64,000 bases of DNA from Terebella lapidaria (GCA_949152475.1 OX424555.1:64151977-64215976); one strand, 5' to 3'; counted from the stretch's first letter, positions 10,440 to 21,990 are shown. The notes: generated from the sequence alone by a model not told the origin. Made by a program: numbers and translations.

Positions 10440-10855
10440 ACCATTCTGTGCTCTGATCTCGGAAATGAGATCAAAGGTCATGACAAGATTCAGTAGATAT
10501 CATTTCCTTTATCTGCACAATTGATTACTGAGCTGTAAAGTCGATAATAAGCGAGATATTAGGCATTTTGTGCTTTGATCTTGAAAATGAGCTCATAGAT
10601 CGAATTCAAGTTCATGACACTATTCAGCATATATCGTTTACTATATGTTCACAATTGATTCCTAAGCTGTAAAGTCGATAGTAAGCGAGATATTAGCCAT
10701 TTTGTGCTCTGATCTTGTAAATGAGGTCAGAGGTCAAATTCAAGGTCATGGCAATAATCAGCAAATATCATTTCCTATATGTCCACAATTGAGTCCTAGC
10801 CTCTAATCTCAATATTAAGTGAGATATTAGGCATAATGTATCCCATTATAAAGCA
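10440..10855 (+). repeat. Tandem repeat, ~127 bp unit, about 3.3 copies
   Basis: Units begin near 10443, 10568 and 10695 with CATTTTGTGCT(C/T)TGATCTT and contain GAGGTCA/AGGTCA-type stretches, CACAATTGA, and AAGTCGATA(A/G)TAAGCGAG with ATATTAG. The array leads directly into the hairpin-capped repeat at 10880. Confidence 0.75.
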
Positions 10856-11271
10856 TAGGAGAGTTTAACATGGGGAAGTCCCATTTAGGACCCGTCAAGA
10901 AAATGAAAATAGCCGCCACACGTAGACCAGCGATTCAGGTGCAACGAAACTTATACACATCACAGAGGTATATGAGGGCAATGTTTTGAAACAAAAATCT
11001 CGAAACTGTCCGAACAGTTTTAGAAAAATGGCCGCCAAAGTAAAAAATTGGCTGTTTTTCGCTGAAAATGGCCGCAATTTTGAAGAAAAAACGCAAAAAT
11101 AAAAAAAATACCTGCTTTTATTTTTAGGCATTTTTGTGCAAAATTTCAGAATGATCGCCTGTAAACTTTAAAGATAAAAATGTGGACGGATGACGCCGAC
11201 GACGCCGAATGACGGACGACGGACGCAACGCCATGCCAATAGGTTATCTGACCATAGGGTCGGTAACCTAA
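10856..11271 (+). repeat. Hairpin-capped repeat, GGACGAC type
   Basis: Contains ATAGCCGCCACACGTAGACC, AACGAAACTTATACACATCA, and two ATGGCCGC stretches. It then has a CGACGACGCCGAATGACGGA-type GC-rich microsatellite and ends in a palindrome (TAGGTTATCTGACC pairing with GGGTCGGTAACCTA, 11240-11270). The same order occurs at 35160-35870. A 78-codon minus-strand frame is a shadow. Confidence 0.8.
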
Positions 11272-12580
11272 AAACACACATTTTAAATACATGCTCTCAT
11301 ACATTACAAATAGTCTACAATATATAATCTAAAACCGCAAATTAAATATCTCTGACAAACATGCTGTGCAAACAAAAACCATCCAAAACATAGTACGATA
11401 AGCATTCTGTTCGGTGATATTTGCCCATTGTATTTCAGGTAACAATCTAAACAACAATACGTTAGACTGGTATACCGCATAGACAGAAGTCCACGACCAT
11501 CCTGACCGAGACACTTTTATTTGACTTTAGACGATCACTTATTTTAGTTCACCAATCGGATACAACTCAGAATTTAAGTAACTTGTTACTATTATCATTC
11601 ATTAGATCTACGAAATTACATTTTGTGTAAGCTATTGTATTAGTTTGGATGGATATATGGATGACATTGAAAAGAACGTTGAACAATTTGATTACAAGAC
11701 AAAGGTTACAGCTCATGGTTGCCAGTTGAGCGTGAGCTGTAACCAGAAGGTGATGAAAAGGATTTGCTGACAATAAGGTGAACAAAAACTGGTAACTGAC
11801 ACCCTTAAATAAATTTAAAATAATAAAGTGAATAAATGACAAATGGTAGTAAAACGAAAGAGAGAAAGGCGGAAACATAACAGCAATACTACGTACATGA
11901 AAATAATGAGATAAAATAGAGGTAACTAAACATAATGAAAAATTTGATATTAACATGTAACAATATCAGGAGTGGCCCCTTCATTTTTAGCAGAAACAAA
12001 TGGTTTATTTTTATTGGATAGCTTTACAGTCAATATAACACTTGCTTCAAGATATCTGTCAGTCCTCATCTTGGGCAAGATCAGTTATTGTGATGCTGAT
12101 GTGCATTAGCGAAAAAATGCACTCAAGTCACCCATAGCCGCGATCTAGGGATCGAATCTGTCACATGATAAAGTGATAATCTAGTCAGGTATGGGAATAA
12201 ATCCGTCACACGCAACAGTTCTTAGTGCGTTGGATTGTGGTCCCCGGGCGCCTACGGAAGTACCGTGGAAAGATATACCATTGAACGGGGCCTGTAGCCT
12301 CCATGCTTGCATGTGGGTATCATTGTTCGAAGACATTTACTGAGGGCATGTTCATTAAGAATTCAACCACATTTGTTGTTGTAAATGACAGATTATTTTC
12401 GCCAGATATCCACGTGCAATGCACCGAACTATCATGATCATAGTTTCGAAGGCACTAGTCTTCATCATATGGTGCGACCATATTCTGTCAAATTTGCGGT
12501 CGCTATTGTGAGGTTTGTGAACAAAAACAACAAATCTGTTCATCAAGTAAACTCCTACATCTGCAGTGAAATAATAACTA
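11272..12580. other. No gene recognised
   Basis: The longest frame (129 codons, minus, 11567-11956) is hydrophobic and AT-driven with no domain. I see neither splice-bounded exons nor repeats shared with other parts of the window. Confidence 0.5.
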
Positions 12581-13801
12581 CATACAGAAAATGGTTGAGT
12601 GGTTTCATAACATTACCATGTATTACCACATAAAATGTTTGAATGAGGAAGCGAGAGACAGTAAACTCCCACGTGCAGTTTCGTGGACACCATCCACCTC
12701 AACTTCTGTGCACCAAGAATCCGGATGGTAGTAACACTGCTATCGCCCGCGTTTCGCGTTAGTGATCCATGTAGGATAGGACGGTGGTGTCAATTGTTTC
12801 CATGCGACTTGTTTTTGGAATCGGAATGGATGTTTAATTCAGTGTACATGTAGCTGTCATTGCAAATAATGTATAGTGTATTCTGATTGCTGAGCATTGG
12901 CCAATCCTGATATAGGGATGTAATAAATCACAAGGAAATGTCGTTTCATCTCTGCAGCGGGCAAATAAAAGGGTCTTTCGTAGTTTACCGGGATTATCTT
13001 TGTGGAAGTGCAGTCAATAGAAATTATCTGAAGCGAGTATATGCTGGTTTTGTGTGCTGGAATAAAGGATCACTGCCTTTTGATAAAACGTGTGCATATA
13101 GACCTAGTGATTCTAATTGTCACACCAGGTGATGTGACAGACATGTTCCGATTAATAGCTGCGATAACAATGGATACTTAGAGTCCAGTCCTATTTGCTT
13201 CATCAAAACAACTTTCTAAAGTAATATTGGTTCATAAAACATCGAAATTCGTGCCCATATACTGGACAGATCTTATTGTCATAACTTATATCACAATATA
13301 ATGTATTATCCCACGATATTGAGTGTTAATTTTTTTGGTAGAATTTTTGAGTGTAATCAAAACTTATACTTGATCAAAGGCAACTTTTTATTTCCATCAA
13401 TACCAATACATCTCTATTAATCCTGCAATATGAATAACGCTCCACAATGTGGTGTAAATTGATTTCACCTGGTTCTGAGGTACATGTCACCAATTTAATG
13501 CCACAAAGCTACACCATTATGGTATCATTCAAATGCTAATATTATGTGTGCAACATTATGTTTTCATGTTCCCAACTTTCAGGCGCAATTTCCGGTCAGC
13601 AATCAGCAATGCGTCAGTTGTAATAGAAATCAACACACCATGGACTATCACCTCACGAGAAGCAGGTAGATTACCCGAAATAACCCAAATACGAAGAAGG
13701 TAAAAGTCATGGCTTCTTCCATATAAAAGAATGTATGCCACTATCATGAACGCAGAACTGTATGCTGATAAATTACACCAGTCTCGATTGAATAAGATAA
13801 T
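12581..13801 (+). repeat. Repeat B: plus-strand copy of repeat A
   Basis: Matches 7519-8813 in inverted orientation; divergence is moderate, with small indels. The homology begins sharply at CATACAGAAAATGG and stops at GATAATG. Here it is not flanked by LINE sequence. The best frames (64 and 107 codons) have counterparts in repeat A but no recognisable domain. Confidence 0.8.
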
Positions 13802-13961
13802 GATTGTGAATGCGAATGACTGAGAATTGTGAATTATATTATTTGGAAGATTGTTTGTTCCAAAACCTTCATGCATCATAATTCATCATTATTGTGTATA
13901 TGATTAAATTAATAATCAACATGAGACTGTACTGACGGAGCTGTCTGATTGGTTTTTCATA

Positions 13962-14036
13962 TACATGTAAGTAATCTTTTGGCTTTTGATTGGGTACTTA
14001 TATTCATGTCATACACCTACCTATTTCATAGGGTTT
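13962..14036 (-). repeat. DR1 fragment, minus strand, split by insertions
   Basis: On the minus strand it reads AACAAACCCTATGAAATAGG, TGTATGACA, AAGTACCCAATCAAAAGCC, matching the 3' part of the DR1 copy at 26285-26590. It stops at GGGTTTGTT and continues at 16736, so about 2.7 kb of other repeats interrupt it. Confidence 0.8.
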
Positions 14037-15055
14037 GTTAGCCTTGCCCCGATAGGGGGAGAGGGTATTGCATTGTCCGTCTGTCCGTCTGTTTGTTACT
14101 TGCCGAATTTTGGCAAGTATGTTGGTCTGTTTGTGGATGGATGGATGTGTTTGTTTGTATGGTTGTGAGCAGTCTAGCGTCCACAGTTTAGACGCGAATT
14201 GTTTCATATTATGTGGTCAATATGGAATGGTTACTGGGCAGACACTGCACTCTTTTGGTGATTCTAGGTCCAAGGTCAAGGTCAAGTAAAACGTCAAAAA
14301 CACATAAGTGGCCATAACTCCGGTTCTGATCGTCCTAGAGACTAGAGAGATCGTCCTAGAGATCGTCCTAGAAACCAAGTTCATATTGTAGATATACTCG
14401 ATTTCTATCTTTTGTGACCTTGACCTTTGACCTTGAGAAGTTCGCCTGAGGTGAAACTTTTTTTGGCGCTATGACGTACACTGACGTTTTCTGATAATCG
14501 AATACAAATGGTTGCCATGGCAACTGAATAGTGAAAATCACAGAATTGGGCAGAACTCGGGTTCTAATCAATATTATTTTTTGTTACTATTTGTGTAGTT
14601 TTCTTTGGCCAATTCCCGATCGCATGGTGTTCGACCGATGGTCTTAAAACCCAAACTCCCTATTATTGCCCATGGTCGAAAATTTTGGGGTCACGATTTT
14701 ATGACTTTCTAGTGTTCTGAGATTCAAAACGTTATTGTGAAGCCAGTTTTTGATATTTTCAGAAAATCTTCGTTCAGGGGATATGCCTCAATAATAGAAA
14801 CAATACTGTGAAAGTTTACAACTCAATATTTTCTCTAGTATTTCTCTATGGTCAATTCCCCATCGTTTGCTATATGGCCGATGGCCGTAAGATCAAAATT
14901 ACCCGTTTATAGCACAAAGTTGAAAATGTTAAGATTATCAGCTGAAATCACCGATCCCTAATATTTCCAAGAGTAGTAATGTCAAACCGCTGACGATATT
15001 CAATAGATTAGTCAACATAAAGTATACAGTATAAATGTGCGAGAGCTTGCGGAGT
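14037..15055 (+). repeat. Hairpin-capped modular repeat (ACTTGCC cap)
   Basis: Starts with a CCTTGCCCCGATAGGGGGAG-like imperfect palindrome, then (TCTG/TCCG)n, a perfect hairpin (ACTTGCCGAA...TTGGCAAGT, 14098-14118) and GTATGTTGGTCTGT. Diverged ~330 bp modules follow, marked by CCATAACTCCGGTTCT, TTTGGCCAATTCCCGATCG and CGATGG(T/C)C..ACGACCAAAA. It also contains GGTCCAAGGTCAAGGTCAAG. Non-coding. Confidence 0.75.
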
Positions 15056-15159
15056 CGAGGGGTCAGTGTCTAGAATTCATGTAGTAGTCAAGAATATGGT
15101 CAAAGTAGAAAAATCGAAAGAACTCTACTTGTAGCCTATTAACTATTATTTGGTATTCT

Positions 15160-15281
15160 GTAGGTGATCGTAATACAAACGTTATATTGGCAAGACTTAG
15201 AATTGGATGTAGTGGCTTAAATGCGCACTTGTTTGCAAATTTACATGTAGTAGATGATCCTAAATGTCGCTGTGGTTTTTT
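15160..15281 (+). mobile_element. LINE fragment (C-terminal zinc-binding region)
   Basis: The frame reads GDRNTNVILARLRIGCSG, LNAHLFANLHVVDDPKCRCG. This resembles the [ARLRxGxSxLNxHLFxxLHVxDxPxCxCG] end of several animal non-LTR retrotransposon ORFs. The segment stops at the hairpin cap at 15282, where another repeat was inserted or joined. Only about 40 residues remain. Confidence 0.7.
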
Positions 15282-16735
15282 ACCCTCGCCCCGTAGGGGG
15301 GCGAGGGTATTGCAATTGGGTCTGTCCGTTTGTATGTCTGTTTGTTTGTTTGTTTGTCTGTCTGTCTGTCCGCGCGCATATCTCAAAGGAGAATGGTCTG
15401 ATCAACATGAAACTAATAGGGATGAAGCGGTATCTCAGTGGCTCGGTCCTCCTCGAATCTGGTCAAAATCTGACAAAAACTGTTGCCATGGCAACGGAAA
15501 ATGTAAAAATCAATAATTGACCATAACTTCAGTTCTAATCAGGATAATTTTTTCTAACTAATTCTGTATTTTTCTATTGCCAATTCCTGATCATCTGATA
15601 TATGGCCCGTGGTCGTATGACCAAAACTCTCCATTATCGCCCGATGTCGAAAAATTGGGGGTCACGGTTTCGAATATTTTTGGCCAGCGACGTTTCAGTG
15701 CAAATGTCCGCGCTCATAACTCAAAGGCAAACGGTCTGATCGATTTGAAACTTATAGGGCAAGAGTGCTATGGTGGTGGCTCAGTCCCTTTAGAATTTTA
15801 CCAAAATCAGATGGAAACGGTTGCCATGGCAACGGAAAAAAGAAAATCACATCATTGGCTCTAACTCCGGTTCTACTTGATATTAATTTTTCCAACTATT
15901 TTTGTATTTTTCTTTGGCTAATTCCCGATCGTTTGGTGTACAACCGATGGTCGTACGACGAAAACTCTCTATTATCGCCCGATATCGAAAAATTGGGGCT
16001 CACGATTTCGGTTATTTTTGGCCAGCGACGTTTCAGTGCAAATGTCCGCGCTCATAACTCAAGGGCAAACGGTCCGATCGATTTGAAACTTATAGGGCAA
16101 GAGTGTTATGGTGGTGGCTCAGTCCCTTCAAAATTTTACCAAAATCGGATGGAAACGGTTGCCATGGCAACGGAAAAAAATTCACATCATTGGCTCTAAC
16201 TCCGGTTTTACTTGATATTAATTTTTCCAACTATTTTTGTATTTTTCTTTGGCCAATTCCCGATCGTTGGGTGTACGACCGATGGTCGTACGACGAAAAC
16301 TCTCTATTATCGCCCGATGTCGAAAAATTGGGGGTCACGATTTCGGTTATTTTTGGCCAGCGACGTTTCAGTGCAAATGTCTGCGCTCAAAACTCAAAGG
16401 CAAACGGTCCGATCGATTTGAAATTTATAGGGCTGGAGTGCTATGGTAGTGGCTCAGAAAACGGTTGCCATGGCAACGGAAAAATAGAAAATCACATAAT
16501 TGGCTTTAACTCCGGTTCTAATCAATATTAAATCCTCAACCTATTTTTGAATTTTTCTTTGGCCAATTCCCAATCGTATGGCGTACAACCGATGGTCTAT
16601 TGGTCTTAAGACCAAAACTCTCAATTATCGCCTAATTTTAGTGACTAAATCTGAAGGGCGAGGGTCTGCAATCTCTGATTGTCTCGTTGTAACTAATTCT
16701 GGAAGGGCGGGTCTGCAATCTCTGATTGTCTCGTC
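15282..16735 (+). repeat. Hairpin-capped modular tandem repeat (CCCTCGCC cap)
   Basis: Begins with a 27-base near-perfect palindrome (ACCCTCGCCCC pairing with GGGGCGAGGGT), then GTCTGTCC and (TTTG/TCTG)n. Three to four ~330 bp modules follow. Each holds ATAACTCCGGTTCTA-type, ATTTTTCTTTGGCCAATTCC, CGATGGTCGTACGACGAAAA, ATCGCCCGATGTCGAAAAAT, GGCCAGCGACGTTTCAGTGC and GGTTGCCATGGCAACGGAAA. It ends in two GGGTCTGCAATCTCTGATTG repeats. Frames of 70-144 codons run through the modules because they lack stops; they change frame between modules and I reject them as genes. An inverted relative lies at 59650-60898. Confidence 0.85.
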
Positions 16736-16835
16736 TTGGATTTGTAAATTGGTTCATAGATTGTTGGGCAGTTATGCACTAATTCTATCTGGTGTACAGT
16801 AGAAACAACTTAGCTTACATGATGTTTGCCTCTTG
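16736..16835 (-). repeat. DR1 fragment, minus strand, continuation
   Basis: On the minus strand it reads GTTGTTTCTACTGTACACCA, AACTGCCCAACAATCTATGA, then AATCCAAG, matching the DR1 middle. It is the continuation of 13962-14036 and shows that the 14037-16735 block is a composite insertion in DR1. Confidence 0.8.
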
Positions 16836-17530
16836 TGATAATAGTGTGGTTTTTACAATATTTTTTCGTCTGCTTCTGTTCCAAAATTGTTTGATGTTAG
16901 TCTTCTTATCGACATGTTAATCAAAATCGTCCTTTACGAGCGGTGATAGTATGAAACATACAATCATTTGAGTGTTAATTATCCAGGATGAAAAACCTCC
17001 TCATTAAATGCCAATCTAGGGAGTGATTCGGGTATTCGAAAAACCTGGATTGGACGCATTTGGACAGTGTGAAAATTCTCATTGGAATTGCCTCCGGGGT
17101 CCTAGTACATCTCTAGCCAGACAAAGGGGACACAGAGCACATGGACGTGCCCACCGTCGACCTCTCGCCTTACCGACTCTGAAACAAGTCGAAGACAGAA
17201 AGCAGCGTGGCAGTGTAGAAACCTGTCAGCGCACAATACCGAGGGTGTGACGTCACAGTCCGGAGAAATAATGCAGTGGATCGATAGAAGACAATACATC
17301 ACTAATGTGACGCACACGTTTCGAATGTGAAACAACCAAACGGTATGGTGTACGGAAAAGGCCAAACCCCTATCATAATCTTTTTGCATATTCGCCACAC
17401 CGTCGGGCTTCAAATCTGTCCCTAAAATGTTTGGGTTTAAAATATTTCAACGTCAACAGTGCTGTGAATGTGATAGAATATAGGATGTTTCAATGTTTGT
17501 TTGTGCATATGTGTAATCGTTTTTACACAG
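16836..17530. other. Upstream of the host exon; possible earlier exon not resolved
   Basis: 17090-17250 is more GC-rich than its surroundings and two plus-strand frames are open across it (75 codons from 17023). A possible acceptor (CTCTAGCCAG, 17120) and possible donors (GAGG|GTGTGA near 17244) could bound an exon, but reading frame and phase are not decided by the sequence. 17500-17530 is the acceptor tract of the exon at 17531. Confidence 0.3.
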
Positions 17531-17794
17531 ACTTGGATGGAAGACACTCGACCCATACGTCTTGACAAAGGGAGTATCCATTTTCTACTATATGACTTTC
17601 CGTCCAGTCCAGGCCAGACCAGGTTTCTCCAATACCTGAGCAATCCCGAGACCTTCGTTCTGTTTCAGTTGCCACGAGACCTGTCCATTCAGCCCCACAG
17701 GCGGTCAGGTAACCTGGGAAGATTCATGGTTGGTCCAAAGCCCAGGTTCTATGCCCAGCAGCTGGTCATATCAGACAGACATTACCTGGTGTAA
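17531..17794 (+). CDS. Terminal coding exon of an unrecognised host gene
   Basis: A pyrimidine-rich tract ending TTTTTACACAG precedes an 87-codon open stretch, ended by TAA, with AATAAA overlapping the stop. The frame reads TWMEDTRPIRLDKGSIHF, LLYDFPSSPGQTRFLQYLSN, PETFVLFQLPRDLSIQP and ends FYAQQLVISDRHYLV. Base and codon use is more GC-rich than the neighbourhood and the exon is free of repeats. The preceding intron would be phase 0 if the exon starts at ACT. I do not recognise the protein; there is no signal peptide or membrane segment, and the composition is that of a soluble domain. Upstream exons are not identified with confidence. Duplicated non-coding sequence starts just after the stop. 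Confidence 0.6.
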   Translation, partial: TWMEDTRPIRLDKGSIHFLLYDFPSSPGQTRFLQYLSNPETFVLFQLPRDLSIQPHRRSGNLGRFMVGPKPRFYAQQLVISDRHYLV

Positions 17795-17799
17795 ATAAA
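17794..17799 (+). promoter_or_regulatory. Polyadenylation signal AATAAA
   Basis: AATAAA overlaps the last base of the TAA stop of the 17531 exon, giving a very short 3' UTR if used. Canonical hexamer; the position supports this being a true 3' end. Confidence 0.5.
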
Positions 17800-18665
17800 A
17801 GAACTTCTCGTACATAGTATCTATAGGTTGATGTGCGCCGTCGATCGAAACCAGAAATCCACATTTCTCACAAGTGTTTTTGTACTGTCTGACTTCGAGC
17901 GATTAGGGAGCGAGGTGTTTTCTATATCAGCTCCAGTGTCCAATTATAGCAGTCGATAATCTGTTTTCCCAGTATCAAAATTATCTTAGCTGCTTGTTAG
18001 AACCATTAAGCGTTGCCAGCTGCGGTCCTACTTGGTGTGGGGTATTTGGTGCCAATTGGTTTTGTGATTTCTTCAGGTTTTTTCGAGACTCAGACACAAG
18101 TTGGATATAAACATCCGGTATGATAACGGCGCAGGTGTATGGATAACAACGTGGACCAATTTGATACGGTAGTGAATAACCAAACAAAAAACAATTATGT
18201 TTTGTGAACTTTTGTGTCAAAGTTCACCTTCGCATTACTGTGTTTGTAACTTGGAGCAATTCATTCAAAATGGATCCATTGGGTTTAAGGGTACAAGTCC
18301 AACAAGCTATAATTGCACGCTGCTGCATCGGTCCATCCCCTACATTTTTATCTTCCAAATCTGTCTACTCGAATCGGTCTGAAATTTCGAACAAAATTGT
18401 CTAGACATAATCAAGAGCCATATTTGTTTTGTTTTGTTCTTATTTCCACATTTAAAAAGTGGTGTCGATTTTTTTTTACAGAAAACACCCAATTTGGAAC
18501 TCTGGTGGCCACTTTCTCAACAATTTCCAGTAACTCACCCTTAAGTCCATACATTAGACACCCCATGGGTAACTTTGTGACATGTTTTCCAACAAGTTGA
18601 TGTGAAAAAAAAAACGTTCTGTCCGTAATCAAGCTGGTATGTGAGAAAAATCCCCCATTGTAAGT
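17800..18665 (+). repeat. Segmental duplication block F (copy 1)
   Basis: Collinear with 31385-32265. Shared islands include GAACTTCTCGTACATAG, GTCCAATTATAGCA/GTCCAACTAATGCA, AAATTATCTTAG(C/T)TGCTTG, TAGAACCATT, CAGCTGCGGTCCT, GATATAAACATCC and TTTTGTGAACTTTT. Many small indels indicate an old duplication. No conserved open frame links the copies. Confidence 0.75.
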
Positions 18666-18670
18666 ATGTA

Positions 18671-20426
18671 GTAGGTATCAATCTATTACCACAAATACAG
18701 TAGAGTTTGATGATGCCAATAACAAACGTAAAATACAACATTTTGCAATAGAAACAAAGCCCGACCAAAAAGTTAATCCAAAGACACACTGGCGTCATCA
18801 GGGGCAGACAGTGTGTTAAATGTAGTTGTTTCTACTGTACACCTGATGGAATTAGTATACAACTGCCCAACAACCTATGAAAATATTTTAGAAATCCGAA
18901 ACAAACCCCATGGAACAGATATATGACAAGTACATAAGTACCTAATCAATAGCCAGAAGGCAACTGAGTTGATGGTATCCTCGGGGACAGATTTAACGTC
19001 CGCCAGCAGTGACACCGACTCAGTGGTATGAATGTAGGGATCAATCTATTACCACAAATACAGTAGAGTTTGATGATGCCAATAACAAACGTAAAATACA
19101 ACATTTTGCAATAGAAACAAAGCCCGACCAAAAAGTTAATCCAAAGACACACTGGCGTCATCAGGGGCAGACAGTGTGTTAAATGTAGTTGTTTCTACTG
19201 TACACCTGATGGAATTAGTATACAACTGCCCAACAACCTATGAAAATATTTTAGAAATCCGAAACAAACCCCATGGAACAGATATATGACAAGTACATAA
19301 GTACCTAATCAATAGCCAGAAGGCAACTGAGTTGATGGTATCCTCGGGGACAGATTTAACGTCCGCCAGCAGTGACACCGACTCAGTGGTATGAATGTAG
19401 GTATCAATCTATTACCACAAATACAGTAGAGTTTGATGATGCCAATAACAAACGTAAAATACAACATTTTGCAATAGAAACAAAGCCCGACCAAAAAGTT
19501 AATCCAAAGACACACTGGCGTCATCAGGGGCAGACAGTGTGTTAAATGTAGTTGTTTCTACTGTACACCTGATGGAATTAGTATACAACTGCCCAACAAC
19601 CTATGAAAATATTTTAGAAATCCGAAACAAACCCCATGGAACAGATATATGACAAGTACATAAGTACCTAATCAATAGCCAGAAGGCAACTGAGTTGATG
19701 GTATCCTCGGGGACAGATTTAACGTCCGCCAGCAGTGACACCGACTCAGTGGTATGAATGTAGGTATCAATCTATTACCACAAATACAGTAGAGTTTGAT
19801 GATGCCAATAACAAACGTAAAATACAACATTTTGCAATAGAAACAAAGCCCGACCAAAAAGTTAATCCAAAGACACACTGGCGTCATCAGGGGCAGACAG
19901 TGTGTTAAATGTAGTTGTTTCTACTGTACACCTGATGGAATTAGTATACAACTGCCCAACAACCTATGAAAATATTTTAGAAATCCGAAACAAACCCCAT
20001 GGAACAGATATATGACAAGTACATAAGTACCTAATCAATAGCCAGAAGGCAACTGAGTTGATGGTATCCTCGGGGACAGATTTAACGTCCGCCAGCAGTG
20101 ACACCGACTCAGTGGTATGAATGTAGGTATCAATCTATTACCACAAATACAGTAGAGTTTGATGATGCCAATAACAAACGTAAAATACAACATTTTGCAA
20201 TAGAAACAAAGCCCGACCAAAAAGTTAATCCAAAGACACACTGGCGTCATCAGGGGCAGACAGTGTGTTAAATGTAGTTGTTTCTACTGTACACCTGATG
20301 GAATTAGTATACAACTGCCCAACAACCTATGAAAATATTTTAGAAATCCGAAACAAACCCCATGGAACAGATATATGACAAGTACATAAGTACCTAATTA
20401 ATAGCCAGAAGGCAACTGAGTTGATG
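18671..20426 (+). repeat. DR1 tandem array: five copies of a 363 bp unit
   Basis: Unit starts at 18671, 19034, 19397, 19760 and 20123, exactly 363 bp apart; the fifth copy ends early at 20426. Copies look almost identical by eye (one G/T difference after GTAGG in the second copy, one A/T near the end of the fifth), far closer than any other DR1 copies in the window. The 71-codon minus-strand frame recurring in each unit is a by-product of the array. The array begins exactly at the end of block F. Confidence 0.95.
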
Positions 20427-20517
20427 TAAATCACCCACTGTCAAAAACTAGTCTTGAGGAAAAACGAATAAATTCTATGACTGAATTTCCTCATATTCAA
20501 ATGGAAAATTGTGTACA

Positions 20518-21750
20518 CACGGTGGTAGATCGTAACGCGTTCTTGCAAAAATTGTACGCGTTCTTGTCGTTGAAATGGGAATGCTACGCGTTCTTGCATA
20601 TAAAAGAGCACGACAGAGGCCATGTCACTCCCCATGATCCGCCAGGGACAGAAAAAAGAGGTATTTCCCTGAAACGAATGCTTAAATGATAGTTAAGACG
20701 ATTTTGCCTATCCATGTACATAACTATTATCCGTACTGGATCAGCAGATTTATGTATGGGGATTGTACAGTTATGGGGTCTACACACAAACACTGACATC
20801 GAGAAGTTTTCCCAAAAAATCTTCACAAAACTGCGTATAATATTATACCAAATGTACAGAATGTAGTCAAAAATTGTATGCTAGATGTCATATTCACAGT
20901 CTGTTGAAATCGGTAATTAGTTAGGACCATGGAAATAATAGTGATAATATTATCATGTTACGCGTTCTTGTGAGCACCGATTCAGTGCAGAGAGTTGCGG
21001 ACACGTGTTCTCGCAAAAGTTGTGGAGAGTGTCCGGTCACAAGTCGCCTATGGTGTCGCATTTAACAATGCTTTAAACTTTTGATGCCAAGTCTTGTCGG
21101 AATGCAATAACGCCTGGGCCCGTCTGCATGAATAGGCGATATAGAGGTATTTTATTTGACCCAGATCCACCACCGAGCTTCTGCACAGTGAGTCTCCGAT
21201 ATGAGATTTCTTGCAAAAAACCACCATTAAACATGTGGACACTCAAAATAATCATAGGTTCGTCATATTTCTATATTTGCAAGAACGCGTAGCTGACATT
21301 TTCAAGAGCGCGTAACATTGCGCATTTACCGCCAACAGAGATAATTTGCAGGCTTTACGGCGCCTATACATACACTATATGCTATACACTATTCAAAACA
21401 CAATATTTTTTCCTCGCAAAATAACGGTTTTCTCGCACAAATTCGCACGAAACGTAGTGAAAAAAAATGTTTTTCAATATGATCAATTAAAATCTGAGTC
21501 TGTCTAATGCAAATGTACATGGCGCCACACATATCCTGAAACAACTATTAATAAGGTTGCATTTTAGTAAGTAGTTATTGTCACAGGCCATGGTAGAGTT
21601 GTTTTTGATAAGTTGCTCATTTACTGAGTGCAATAATTATTTTGGATATCGACACACTCGTTTTGCCACGAACTCGTTGCAAGAACGCGTTGCACGCTGC
21701 GTACAGCAAGAACATCTGGCTGCAAGAACTCGTTTCTTTCCACCACCGTG
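20518..21750. mobile_element. Non-autonomous Transib-like (RAG-like) DNA element
   Basis: The ends are inverted repeats starting CACGGTGGT, followed on both sides by an (A)ACG(C/A)GTTCTTGCA block. They are flanked by identical 5 bp GTACA (20513-20517 and 21751-21755). CAC(N)GTG termini with 5 bp target duplications are the known signature of Transib/ProtoRAG elements, whose ends resemble the RSS heptamer. The distance from heptamer to the end of the GTTCTTGCA block is 23 bases at both ends. Subterminal copies of TACGCGTTCTTG occur near 20536, 20557, 20586 and 20958 on one strand and near 21282, 21310 and 21682 on the other. There is no transposase; the longest frames lack domains. Confidence 0.65.
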
Positions 21751-21849
21751 GTACATGATATGTATGGCGATTCCATGTATGGCGATTTCTGGTGGTAGCT
21801 TCAAATATATATACTTTTGTCTATCAAATATGTTAATAAAATAGGTTTA

Positions 21850-21990
21850 CCGACTTTGTCACCAATTTATTGTTGACTGATTATCACTCCCCCATGGTCC
21901 TAACTATTTTAATGACTGATTCTTCTTTATGGGAAATGCCCACTCGTGAAATTATAATGAATTAGGGGAAATAACATATGTGTAAATAAT
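21850..21990 (+). repeat. Dispersed repeat G, fragment
   Basis: Matches 22340-22470: TTGTTGACTGATTATCACTC, TGGTCCTAACTAT, GACTGATTCTTCTTTATGGG and a CTCGTGAAATTATAATGAA end. It lies next to a fuller copy, so G is locally duplicated here and was probably cut by the Transib-like element. Confidence 0.55.

Noticed and set aside
11567-11956. 129-codon hydrophobic minus-strand frame
   Set aside because: AT-driven composition, no membrane-protein family features beyond hydrophobicity, no splice or promoter context.
15577-16531. Overlapping plus-strand frames of 95-144 codons with similar protein sequence
   Set aside because: They are translations of the ~330 bp modules. The frame shifts from module to module, the match between modules is better in DNA than in protein, and the same sequence occurs inverted at 59650-60898.
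18946-20250. Four identical 71-codon minus-strand frames
   Set aside because: They recur only because the 363 bp unit is tandemly repeated; there is no domain, splice site or start context.
18671-20426. CRISPR-like array
   Set aside because: Units are 363 bp with no spacer variation and the setting is an animal genome; this is a tandem repeat.
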